DNA of 61,030 nt from SG8-4 sp964598225 (GTDB lineage Bacteria > Planctomycetota > Phycisphaerae > Sedimentisphaerales > Anaerobacaceae), in assembly GCA_964598225.1 (NCBI GenBank), contig CAZRBG010000035.1, positions 1 to 61,030 on the forward strand, written 5' to 3'. The notes under the pieces were generated by a model. It saw only the letters and a program-made list of their open reading frames with translations, had not been told where the DNA came from and searched no databases. The translations under genes and the position numbers were made by a program. Position 1 is the first letter of the stretch. Each line of letters begins with the position of its first letter. This document shows positions 8,501-16,530 of the stretch, one piece after another.

Positions 8501-9954
8501 TGAATCGAATGAACAAGTTAAGCAGTAAACATTTTAAGATGTGGTTGGCCACGTGTCGCGGACATTCCGTCGGCAAGCTCGGGACAGGCTTTGCCCGCCT
8601 TGCGCGGGCGGGACGCCCGCGACACATCAGGCCCCCGGGTACGATTTTGATCGTAACCATCTGGGTCGTCCTGGTACTCGCGGGTTTGGCGCTTGTCTTT
8701 GCGCGATCGATGCGGGTCGCCGCGATAGTGTCGGCCAATCACGTGGCTTCGCTGAAGGCCGAATCAATTGCCGCCGGCGCCTCGGAGTTTATCATGGCAA
8801 AGTTGGCCGCGGGCGAAGAAGAGGTCGGAGACTTAATGGAGAGCGAACCCTATGAGGCTGTTGAGTCGGGAGAGGATTACTTCTGGGTCCTGCGTTCGAA
8901 CCTGGGAAGCGACGATGAATTCGACTACGGTCTCACCGACGAGGCGGGCAAAGTCAATCTCAACTCGGCATCGGAAGAGATGCTGCTTCGATTGCCCGGC
9001 ATGACGGCAGAATTGGCTGCCTCGATTATTGACTGGCGGGACGAAGATGATGAGATTTCCGCAGGGGGAGCCGAGGATGAATACTATCTGCTGCTTTCGG
9101 AGCCGTACAACTGCAAGAATTCGGCACTGGAAACTGTCGAGGAGATACTTCTGATTAAGGGCGCTTCGGAAGAGCTGCTCTACGGCGAAGACACCAACCT
9201 GAACGGCGTGCTCGACGACAACGAAAACGACGGCGATCTCCGCGAGCCGGACGACAATCGCAACGGCCGGCTGGATACGGGTTTCTACGACTATGTAACG
9301 GTCTACAGCGTCGAGGAAAACGTCGACAGCGAGGGCGACCGGAGGATTAACATTAACGACGCCCGCGCTCGGGGAGAACTCCAGAGCTTATTGCAGGAGA
9401 TATTGAAAGAGGAACGGGTTCTGGAGGTGATGGGGCTCATCCCAACAAATCCATCATTCGAAAATATTCTTGATTTCTATTATATGAGCGGACTGGAATT
9501 CGCAGAATTCACGCAAATCGCCGACCGGCTGACTACGAGCGGCGAAGATACAATGCCCGGCATGGTTAACGTCAACACTGCATCGAAAGGGGTATTGCTT
9601 TGCCTGCCCGGCCTTGAGGAAAACGACGCCGAACAGTTGATGTCCTATCGCAGCCGCAACAACGATCTTGATTCGATCGCCTGGGTGACAAATGTTCTCG
9701 ACCGCAAAAAAGCGGTCGGTATCGGCAGTTACATTACGGTTCGCTCGTTCCAGTATTCAGCCGATATAGTCTGTCTGTCGGGCGACGGGCGGAGCTACAA
9801 GAGATACAAGGCCGCCTTCGATATTGCCGGCGGTACGCCTCACGTTGTGTACTGGAAATCGCTGACACATTCGGGCTGGCCGTTGAATCGCCAAATTGTA
9901 GCCGCCCTCAGAAAAGGCGAACCTCTAACCAATACCATCCTGGACATGAATTGA
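8500..9954 (+). CDS. gspK: Type II secretion minor pseudopilin GspK with repeat-derived leader
   Basis: ATG 8500 overlaps the gspJ stop and follows GGGAG. The 484-residue protein has an unusually long leader of about 47 residues, then PPG|TILIVTIWVVLVLAGLAL; GspK characteristically lacks Glu5. SAM-like/helix-hairpin-helix domains typical of GspK follow (KVNLNSASEEMLLRLPG, VNVNTASKGVLLCLPG). Two EF-hand-like Asp/Asn loops (DTNLNGVLDDNE and DDNRNGRLD) lie near residues 230-255 and suggest calcium binding. Codons 18-42 of the leader are a GC-rich inverted repeat at 8553-8625. It caps the pseudopilus tip with I and J. Confidence 0.9.
   Translation: MNRMNKLSSKHFKMWLATCRGHSVGKLGTGFARLARAGRPRHIRPPGTILIVTIWVVLVLAGLALVFARSMRVAAIVSANHVASLKAESIAAGASEFIMAKLAAGEEEVGDLMESEPYEAVESGEDYFWVLRSNLGSDDEFDYGLTDEAGKVNLNSASEEMLLRLPGMTAELAASIIDWRDEDDEISAGGAEDEYYLLLSEPYNCKNSALETVEEILLIKGASEELLYGEDTNLNGVLDDNENDGDLREPDDNRNGRLDTGFYDYVTVYSVEENVDSEGDRRININDARARGELQSLLQEILKEERVLEVMGLIPTNPSFENILDFYYMSGLEFAEFTQIADRLTTSGEDTMPGMVNVNTASKGVLLCLPGLEENDAEQLMSYRSRNNDLDSIAWVTNVLDRKKAVGIGSYITVRSFQYSADIVCLSGDGRSYKRYKAAFDIAGGTPHVVYWKSLTHSGWPLNRQIVAALRKGEPLTNTILDMN
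8553..8625. repeat. GC-rich palindromic repeat inside the gspK leader
   Basis: GTGTCGCGG at 8553-8561 is perfectly inverted as CCGCGACAC at 8617-8625. Inside, GCCCGC (8593-8598) pairs with GCGGGC (8604-8609). The style (GC-rich, RGGGCG/CGCCCG motifs) resembles the intergenic palindromes at 2.06 and 58.7 kb, but the sequence is not identical. It is read in frame as part of the prepilin leader, so the mature protein is spared. Confidence 0.65.
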
Positions 9955-9967
9955 CCGGACGAAATAA

Positions 9968-11389
9968 ATGATAGGAACTCAGACAATATTGGGACTTGCC
10001 ATTGACGATTCCGGCGTGTTCGCCGCCGAAGTGAGTATTCGCGCCCATCGGCCGGAGGTCCAACACACAGGCTTCATGCAGTTCGATGAAAAACTCAGTT
10101 CCGACAATGCAAAAGACCTCGGCCGGCGACTCAGGCAATTCCTTCACGAGAATCGCCTGTCCTCAAAGAAAGCGGTCGTTGGAATCCCAACCAAGTGGAT
10201 TGCGACCAAAGAAATCGTCGCTCCTCCGGTGACAGCCGATTCGTTGCCGGCTATGTTGGGCATACAGGCTGAGCGGGCGTTTTCTCTCAATGCCGATGAA
10301 TTAATATTCGACTATTGCGGCAAGACAAGCACCTCTGAGAAGAGCGACATCTTGCTCGTCGCCACAAAGCGTCAGGTCATCAGTCAGATCAAAGGACTCA
10401 CGGCTGCCGCCGGATTGCAGGTCCGAGCTATCACCGTTTCAACTCTATCCCTGGACAAGCACTTACCGGATAACGAGTCACAACAGAGATATGGACTCTA
10501 CACCAGACCGACTTACTGCGAATTCTGGAGCAGGTCGAATGGCAGGCTTCGATCCATACAGCATGTTCCCATGTCGGGAACATCCGACACCACAGAGCGG
10601 AGGGAACGACTAACCTCCGCGATCCAACGTCTCGTACTATTGGCTTCCGAACAGAATCAATCGCCGCCGTATGAAATCACAATGTACGACGCATCCGGCC
10701 TGCCCGACGGCATCGTTGAAAAACTTGACAAACATCTCAAACCCCAGATTACCATCAGCGACGGCAAAACCACAATACTGTCAAAAGGTGCCGGCTCAAA
10801 GAACAGCACAGAAAATTCTCAGTCGATTGCCGCCGCGTCTCTGGCAATTACCACCCTGAGCACCGGCAAGTTGCCCGTCGATTTCCTGAATCCCCATATA
10901 GGACGGAAGCAAGCATCCGAGCGCAGGCCCGTCACCAAATGGATCGTTGCAGCGGCAGGTATCCTTATCGTGGTTGCAGGTGCGGTTATTGCGGACCTGC
11001 ACGGAAAAAACGCCGACATCTCCGCTTATTCGGAGCGGCTGGAGTTGATCGAGCAGGACGTTGCCGCCGCCCGCGAATTGGTCGACCGCATTTCCTACGC
11101 GGGCAGTTGGACTTCGCGCAACGCGGAGTTTATCGAGAGCATTAAACAACTGACGCTGGCGTTTCCCGAATACCCTCGTGTCTGGGCTACGAGTCTCGCA
11201 CTGAGCGAGCAGGCCGAAGGCTCGCTGGTGGGAAAGGCTTCCGATGAAATGAGTTTCTATGAAGTCCTTGACAAGATGAAACAAAATGAAGCGTTCTCCG
11301 ATGTTATGATGATGCATCTGAGAGACGCCGGGGGCAGTTCCACAGAAAAAGAATTTGCCGTTACATTTAAGTACAGAGGTTTGAAATAG
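9968..11389 (+). CDS. gspL: Type II secretion platform protein GspL
   Basis: At 473 residues, the N-terminal about 300 form a PilM/actin-like cytoplasmic domain (LGLAIDDSGVFAAEV, AVVGIPTKWIATKEI, LLVATKRQVISQI). One membrane helix lies near residues 325-344 (WIVAAAGILIVVAGAVIADL), followed by a small periplasmic domain. This is the GspL arrangement: it binds GspE in the cytoplasm and GspM in the periplasm. It is followed by gspM after one base. It is divergent in sequence, so the assignment rests on domain order and position. Confidence 0.82.
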   Translation: MIGTQTILGLAIDDSGVFAAEVSIRAHRPEVQHTGFMQFDEKLSSDNAKDLGRRLRQFLHENRLSSKKAVVGIPTKWIATKEIVAPPVTADSLPAMLGIQAERAFSLNADELIFDYCGKTSTSEKSDILLVATKRQVISQIKGLTAAAGLQVRAITVSTLSLDKHLPDNESQQRYGLYTRPTYCEFWSRSNGRLRSIQHVPMSGTSDTTERRERLTSAIQRLVLLASEQNQSPPYEITMYDASGLPDGIVEKLDKHLKPQITISDGKTTILSKGAGSKNSTENSQSIAAASLAITTLSTGKLPVDFLNPHIGRKQASERRPVTKWIVAAAGILIVVAGAVIADLHGKNADISAYSERLELIEQDVAAARELVDRISYAGSWTSRNAEFIESIKQLTLAFPEYPRVWATSLALSEQAEGSLVGKASDEMSFYEVLDKMKQNEAFSDVMMMHLRDAGGSSTEKEFAVTFKYRGLK

Positions 11390-11390
11390 A

Positions 11391-11966
11391 ATGGGTCTGT
11401 CAAAACGAGAACGAATTATCCTGATTGCCGCAACCGCTTCGGTTGGACTTTTTGTGGCGGTCAAGTTTGTCATCGATCCGGTCCAGGCGAAACGCGAAGA
11501 GCTGGAATCGCAGAGGCAGCAGCTATTGGGAGACCTCAACGAGGCGGAACTGCTGATCGGCAACCACGCGCGAATGCGGCGTAAATGGAATGAGATCCTG
11601 TCCGACGGTCTGCGCAATGAGACCGAAGCCGAAAGCAAAATACTGGCTGCTCTCAGGCAATGGTCCGGCGCCGCGAACATGGCGCTGAGTTCCATCCGGC
11701 CCGAGCGCATCTCAACCGACAGAGGACTCCAGGAAATGATTTTCACCGTCGCGGGCAGAGGGAACCTCGAATCCGTCGCGCGTTTTCTATGGCAGATCGA
11801 GACAGCCACCGTCCCGGTGAAAATCAAAGATATGCAACTTGGTTCGAGCAGTGAATCAGGCGACAGCATATCGCTGCAGCTTCACTTATCTGCGCTCTAT
11901 CTCGGGGATCAGCAAAAACAAACGGAGCCGGGACAACCGGAAACGCAAAATGAAGAAACACTATAG
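11391..11966 (+). CDS. gspM: Type II secretion platform protein GspM
   Basis: The 191-residue protein has a short N-terminus and a membrane helix at about residues 8-27 (RIILIAATASVGLFVAVKFV), then a coiled coil rich in Glu, Gln and Arg. A ferredoxin-like periplasmic domain follows (LQEMIFTVAGRGNLESVARFLW), as in GspM/PilO. It lies directly between gspL and gspC and overlaps the latter by 17 bases. It stabilises GspL in the inner-membrane platform. Confidence 0.8.
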   Translation: MGLSKRERIILIAATASVGLFVAVKFVIDPVQAKREELESQRQQLLGDLNEAELLIGNHARMRRKWNEILSDGLRNETEAESKILAALRQWSGAANMALSSIRPERISTDRGLQEMIFTVAGRGNLESVARFLWQIETATVPVKIKDMQLGSSSESGDSISLQLHLSALYLGDQQKQTEPGQPETQNEETL

Positions 11967-12627
11967 ATATCTGAGTATTTTCGTTTTAGCTGCAGTGCTG
12001 CTTGGCCTGAGCGTTGCCGCATGGTCGGATTCCGGAGATGATCGGGAACCGAACGTTCCAATACAAGACCAGGAATTCTCAATTCCGACAGAAAACTCCG
12101 ACTCGCCCGGCTTGGGAGAAAATCAGGGACCGACTGATCCGTCGGCTTCGTGGGACAAATATAAAATAGTTATAGAGCGAAACATATTTTCCAGGCAGAG
12201 AGGTCCGCGCGTCGAACGCACAAGGCGGCAGGCACCCGCCGCTCCTCCGGCTCCTGATCCTGAGTCATATGTCGTCCTCAAGGGGATTGTTCAGGAGGAT
12301 GGAGCATTCATTGCTTTTCTCGAAGACACGCAAACCGGCCAGGTACTCAGAGTTCGAGAAGGAGACAGCGTGGTGAGGGGCAAAATCAAATCTCTGACAC
12401 TGGATTCGCTTGAGTACGAGTTCGAGGATCGCACAATGACTGTCACAATGGGATTGAATCTACAGGGCGGGCGGGAAGGCGCCGACTTCACTGGAACGTA
12501 TGACTTCTCGCCGACATCTTCAACAACCACTTCGGCAACAACGGAATCATCTGCGCCGCCATCCGAAGATGAAGCGGAAATTTTAAGACAGTTAATGGAG
12601 CGACGAAAACAACAGGTCGGGCCATAG
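11950..12627 (+). CDS. gspC: GspC/PilP-like periplasmic connector protein
   Basis: The open frame extends upstream, but ATG 11950 gives an N-terminal membrane segment (residues about 5-25). Residues 72-80 carry IERNIFSRQ, the Asn-Ile-Phe motif typical of the GspC homology region. The domain at about 106-165 (YVVLKGIVQEDG, VLRVREGDSV, LEYEFEDRTMTVTMG) is the beta-rich homology region that contacts the secretin N0 domain. The tail is Ser/Thr-rich. In most species gspC comes first in the operon; here it sits between M and D. PilP is the alternative family name. Confidence 0.75.
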   Translation: MKKHYRYLSIFVLAAVLLGLSVAAWSDSGDDREPNVPIQDQEFSIPTENSDSPGLGENQGPTDPSASWDKYKIVIERNIFSRQRGPRVERTRRQAPAAPPAPDPESYVVLKGIVQEDGAFIAFLEDTQTGQVLRVREGDSVVRGKIKSLTLDSLEYEFEDRTMTVTMGLNLQGGREGADFTGTYDFSPTSSTTTSATTESSAPPSEDEAEILRQLMERRKQQVGP

Positions 12628-12680
12628 AACCACGAAAAAACAAATATAAAGAAGACATAAAATCTTAAGGAGACAGAATC

Positions 12681-13520
12681 ATGCGAGCTTTTGCATTAAC
12701 CATCATAATTGCGATATTGGCAGGGCCGGTCTTGCTTACCCCGGGTCATATTTCCGCTCAACCTTCTTCGGCTGGCGGGAGCGAACCCGTAGAAGTTGTA
12801 CAGACAAACGGGGATATGAAGGTTAAGCTCAATTTTCAGGATGCGCCGCTGCAAAGCGTGCTGGAGTACCTGTCCGAGACAGCGGGCCTGACGGTTGTAT
12901 CCGATGAGCCGATTATCGACGGCCGAATGACCGTTATCAGCCGTCAGCCGATCCCGCTGACTGAGGCTCTTTCACTTATAAACTCCATACTGAAAGAGAA
13001 GAACCTGACCACAGTGTTCAACGGCAAAGTCCTCAAGGTTGTCGCCCTGGAAAAAGCCAAACAGCAGAGCGTCCCCGTACTTTCGGGGCGCGATCCGAAC
13101 GCAATTGTGGCGGGCGACGACATAGTAACCTATGTTATCCCGGTAAAGTATGTAACCGCTCGAGCGCTGAGGGAAAACCTGCTGACACTGATCCCGGAAT
13201 ATGCCAGCCTCGAGGCCAATGAGGACGGCAACGCCCTGATAATCACCGATACCACGGCCAACATTCAGCGTCTGATGAAGATAGTAGCGGCATTGGATAC
13301 GCACATGGCCTCGGTGACGGAAATCAGAGTCTTCCGTCTGAGCAACGCCGACGCCAGGAGCGCGGCGGATATGATCAATACTATGTTCGAGCAGAATCAA
13401 AGCGGCGGCCGAAGTGATCGCAGCAGTCGCCGAGGGTCGGACGGCGGTTTCAACCCATTCACCAGGTTCGGCGGAGGAAGACGCGGGGGCTTCGGCGGAC
13501 GCGGCGGCCCGGGCGACTAA
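12681..13520 (+). CDS. Secretin N-terminal half: N0, N1 and half of an N-domain (GspD1)
   Basis: The 279-residue protein has a signal peptide (residues 1-27) and starts after AAGGAG. Residues about 48-115 form an N0 domain (LNFQDAPLQSVLEYLSE..., VVSDEPIIDG). Residues about 148-208 form a complete N1/secretin_N domain (IPVKYVTARALRENLL, NALIITDTTANIQRLM). From residue 212 the first half of another secretin_N domain begins (EIRVFRLSNADARSAADMI). It then enters a Gly/Arg/Ser-rich loop and stops. No secretin pore domain is present. The missing half-domain begins the next gene in the same reading phase. It must act together with GspD2 in the outer-membrane channel. Confidence 0.8.
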   Translation: MRAFALTIIIAILAGPVLLTPGHISAQPSSAGGSEPVEVVQTNGDMKVKLNFQDAPLQSVLEYLSETAGLTVVSDEPIIDGRMTVISRQPIPLTEALSLINSILKEKNLTTVFNGKVLKVVALEKAKQQSVPVLSGRDPNAIVAGDDIVTYVIPVKYVTARALRENLLTLIPEYASLEANEDGNALIITDTTANIQRLMKIVAALDTHMASVTEIRVFRLSNADARSAADMINTMFEQNQSGGRSDRSSRRGSDGGFNPFTRFGGGRRGGFGGRGGPGD

Positions 13521-13646
13521 CGTAAATCAGCACAGAGCCTGAAGCGCGCCCGACAGAATAGTGAGAGTTCGGACATATGAATAAAAGACAACTCAATAAA
13601 GCACAGATAGCTCGAATACCGAAGAGTTTCCGGTGCTAAGGAGACC

Positions 13647-16085
13647 ATGGCGATGCAAGTCATAAGAATATTGACCGTAAGTATGTTGCTGGCAGCCGCC
13701 GGAGCGATGATGTCCCGCGACAGCTTTGCCCAGAATACCGCTGACTCCCCGCGAGAAAACGCATCCGGGAGCTCTGCCGCTTTTCCCCCCGGCTTCGGCA
13801 GAGGACAGCGCGACAGCGGCAGGATCCAAAGCGAGGATGCCGAGGCAACCGAGGGCGGCGGCAACATCAACGTGCAAGTGGTAGCTACCTATGACGAACG
13901 GACGAATTCCGTGATCGTAAGAGGGTCCGGCGAGATTCTCGACCTCGTAGCTCAGGTGCTCGCAGACCTCGACTCTACCACAACCAAGATCGCCGACGTT
14001 AGAATTTTTCAGCTCAGATATACGGATGCAACAACAACCGCCAATATCATTAACCAGATTTTTGGTAGTGAACAAAGTTCATCGCGAGACAATGACCGGG
14101 GTTTTGGTCCCATGATGTTCCGAGGTCCCGGAGGGCGCAGGCAGACGGACGAGCAGGATGCCGACCAAGCCAAGGTCGTTGCGGCCGCAGACACTCAGAC
14201 AAACAGCGTAGTAGTCGCAGGGCCGCAAAATGTATTAACCGTGGTCGAAGACGTAATCAAGACTCTGGACAGAAGGGACTCCGAAGCAGCGGACGTCAGA
14301 GTATTTCAGCTCAGATACGCCGACGCGTTGAACACCGCTCAGATGATTAACGATCTGTTCGGCGACGATGCCCAATCCTCCCGCTCGCAACAGGATCGCG
14401 GGCCTATGTCTTTTATGAGAGGCGGCGGGCGAGACAATCAACAGGACACTACCAGCTCGATGCTAAAGGTAACTGCCGCCGGAGACAGCCTGACGAACAG
14501 CGTCGTTGTAACAGGTCCCAAAGAAATTCTCGATCTGGTGGCCGACGTGATAAAGAATGTGGACAGACAGCTTTCCACTCAAGCGGACGTGAAGGTCTAC
14601 CATCTGGAGTACGCCGATGCCCAGGATACATCTGAGCTGATAAACGAAGTCTTCGGAGAAAGCGGCAGCTCTTCGCGATCGACGAGTTCCAGGAATCAAC
14701 AGAATCGGACAGTCTCATTCCGGGGAGGACTCGGAGCCTTCGGAGGGCAGCAGACGACTGAGACCGCTGGCGGCGGTATTGCAAACGTACCGATCATCGC
14801 TTCAGCCGATTCTCGCACGAACTCGGTGGTTGTCAGCGGTCCGGCCGAGACGCTGGAGATCATTACGGGCGTGGTCAAAGAGTTAGACGAAAATCCCGAG
14901 CAGGAGCGCCAGATTTTCCTCTATCCGCTCAAAAATGCCAACTCCACGAATCTCATGACTATCTTGAACAATCTCTTCGCTGAGATGGCGGCATTGAACG
15001 ACGCAAGCAGGGGCACCACAGGCCAGCAATTCCAGGGCAACCAGAGAACGGCCCAGCCGGCCGTAGGCGGTGCAGACGGAGATTCATCGGGTGACCGCGG
15101 TGATCTTTCGGAGGAGACCTACATCGAGGCGGATGTCGACACAAATACCCTGCTGGTGATGACTTCGTCCAAGAACTACGATAAGATCAAGCCCATTCTT
15201 GACGAACTGGACAAACCGATCGGCCAGGTCCTTATCAAGGTCCTGTTCGCCGAGCTGAGCCATAGCGACTCGGTCGATCTTGGCACTGAATTTTCCATGC
15301 TGAACCTCTCCAAGAGCGGCGACAGTGTACAAAGTTCCCAGGTCTTCGGCGCCCCTTCTTCGCTTAGTTATCAGGGAGGCGCCAGTTTTCCGACAGGGGT
15401 GGCGGTCAGGACCATCGAGGGAGATCTCGACCTGACAATTCACGCCCTTCAGGAGTCCGGCCGGCTGAACGTTCTGTCGCGGCCGTATATTCTGACCAGT
15501 AACAATCAATTAGCCACAATCACTGTCGGCGAAGAAGTCCCGATTCCCACTGGCACCGTAGAGGTCGCAGGCCAAGCACAGACCACTATCGAATACCGTG
15601 ACGATATCGGCATCGTGTTGAATGTGACCCCGTCTATCAATCCCGACGGACTGGTGAATATGACAGTAAATCCCAAGATCACGACACGTTCGGCTGAAAG
15701 CGTCAACATAACCGAAGCCCTGAGCGCCGAGGCATTTTCGACGCGCGAGGCAGAGACAAAGGTCGCCGTTCGTAACGCCCAGACCATCGTCATCGGCGGC
15801 CTCATCGAGGACCAGCTAACCGATACGATCAGGAAGGTCCCGCTGCTCGGAGATATTCCACTGGCGGGCCATTTGTTCAAGCGGACTATCAAAGAAAAGA
15901 CGAAAACAGAGCTGCTAATCTTCCTGACGCCTGTTGTAGCTGCCGACTCGGACGGCCTGACGCCTATCTCCGAGGCCGAGCGGGCCAGAAGCCACTTGAA
16001 CACGGACGAGAGAGCGGCAGAAATATTCAAGAAACACATGGATGCAATGGACGCAACCGAGAAACGCCCGGCAATACAGAAATAA
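13647..16085 (+). CDS. gspD: Secretin C-terminal half: N-domain array and pore (GspD2)
   Basis: The 812-residue protein starts after AAGGAG with its own signal peptide (residues 1-29). Residues about 76-110 are the second half of an N-domain (VVATYDERTNSVIVRG). Four complete secretin_N repeats follow, each a (V/I)F/YxLxYADA-type half, a Gly/Gln/Arg-rich loop and a TNSVVVxGP-type half. The secretin pore domain occupies the C-terminal about 270 residues, ending VPLLGDIPLAGHLFKR and ELLIFLTPVV. With GspD1 the stalk would have N0 plus six N-domains, more than the usual four. A 20-codon ORF (13577-13639) ends inside its ribosome binding site. Confidence 0.92.
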   Translation: MAMQVIRILTVSMLLAAAGAMMSRDSFAQNTADSPRENASGSSAAFPPGFGRGQRDSGRIQSEDAEATEGGGNINVQVVATYDERTNSVIVRGSGEILDLVAQVLADLDSTTTKIADVRIFQLRYTDATTTANIINQIFGSEQSSSRDNDRGFGPMMFRGPGGRRQTDEQDADQAKVVAAADTQTNSVVVAGPQNVLTVVEDVIKTLDRRDSEAADVRVFQLRYADALNTAQMINDLFGDDAQSSRSQQDRGPMSFMRGGGRDNQQDTTSSMLKVTAAGDSLTNSVVVTGPKEILDLVADVIKNVDRQLSTQADVKVYHLEYADAQDTSELINEVFGESGSSSRSTSSRNQQNRTVSFRGGLGAFGGQQTTETAGGGIANVPIIASADSRTNSVVVSGPAETLEIITGVVKELDENPEQERQIFLYPLKNANSTNLMTILNNLFAEMAALNDASRGTTGQQFQGNQRTAQPAVGGADGDSSGDRGDLSEETYIEADVDTNTLLVMTSSKNYDKIKPILDELDKPIGQVLIKVLFAELSHSDSVDLGTEFSMLNLSKSGDSVQSSQVFGAPSSLSYQGGASFPTGVAVRTIEGDLDLTIHALQESGRLNVLSRPYILTSNNQLATITVGEEVPIPTGTVEVAGQAQTTIEYRDDIGIVLNVTPSINPDGLVNMTVNPKITTRSAESVNITEALSAEAFSTREAETKVAVRNAQTIVIGGLIEDQLTDTIRKVPLLGDIPLAGHLFKRTIKEKTKTELLIFLTPVVAADSDGLTPISEAERARSHLNTDERAAEIFKKHMDAMDATEKRPAIQK

Positions 16086-16124
16086 ATCCGACTCCCGGCG
16101 GCACGAGTCGGTTTACAACCACGC

Positions 16125-16268
16125 AGTGAAGCATCTGTGAAGACTGCCATATATCGTATGCGAAAGCAATACCGTGAGTTATTGCGCGCTGAGGTTGCCC
16201 AGACTGTTGCTACTGACGAACAAGTGGAAGAGGAGCTTGGAGAACTTTTTTCAGCATTCTCTTCCTGA
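16125..16268 (+). pseudogene. Remnant of an ECF sigma factor (region 4 C-terminus)
   Basis: Downstream of the secretin gene, the frame reads SEASVKTAIYRMRKQYRELL and continues RAEVAQTVATDEQVEEELGELF before a TGA at 16266-16268. This pattern (S-E-x-x-V-K-x-A-x-x-R-x-R, then YRELLRxEVAxTV) matches the recognition helix and tail of extracytoplasmic-function sigma factors common in planctomycetes. No upstream sigma-2 or sigma-3/4 sequence is present, because the secretin gene abuts it. An ATG at 16158 could start a 36-residue peptide, but a relic is more likely. The rest of the spacer to 16530 shows nothing recognisable. Confidence 0.6.
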
Positions 16269-16530
16269 GACGCTTCCACCACACAACAAGGCTCGGATCA
16301 GTCGCGTTGCTCACGCCCGCCGAGAGGCCGATCAGCAGAGGGAAAATACATATCAAAAAGCGTGATTTACAGTACATAATATTCCTCCTTCTGAATATGC
16401 ATCATTGCCTCCAGTATGCAGGATATTCGATTGCCAACGAAGAAGAAAGTGAGAAAAGAGGTTCTTTGGCAAGGCTTCCGGTTATGGTATTATGGTATTA
16501 TGTCGAATGTAGCATAAAGGAACTCATATT

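Noticed and set aside
10796..11869. 357-codon minus-strand ORF
   Set aside because: Antisense to gspL and gspM, which have correct domain order and operon position; no family features.
12681..16085. Secretin split explained as a recent nonsense mutation or frameshift
   Set aside because: The second gene has its own ribosome binding site and signal peptide, and three different in-frame stops separate the two parts; a single recent lesion would not produce this.
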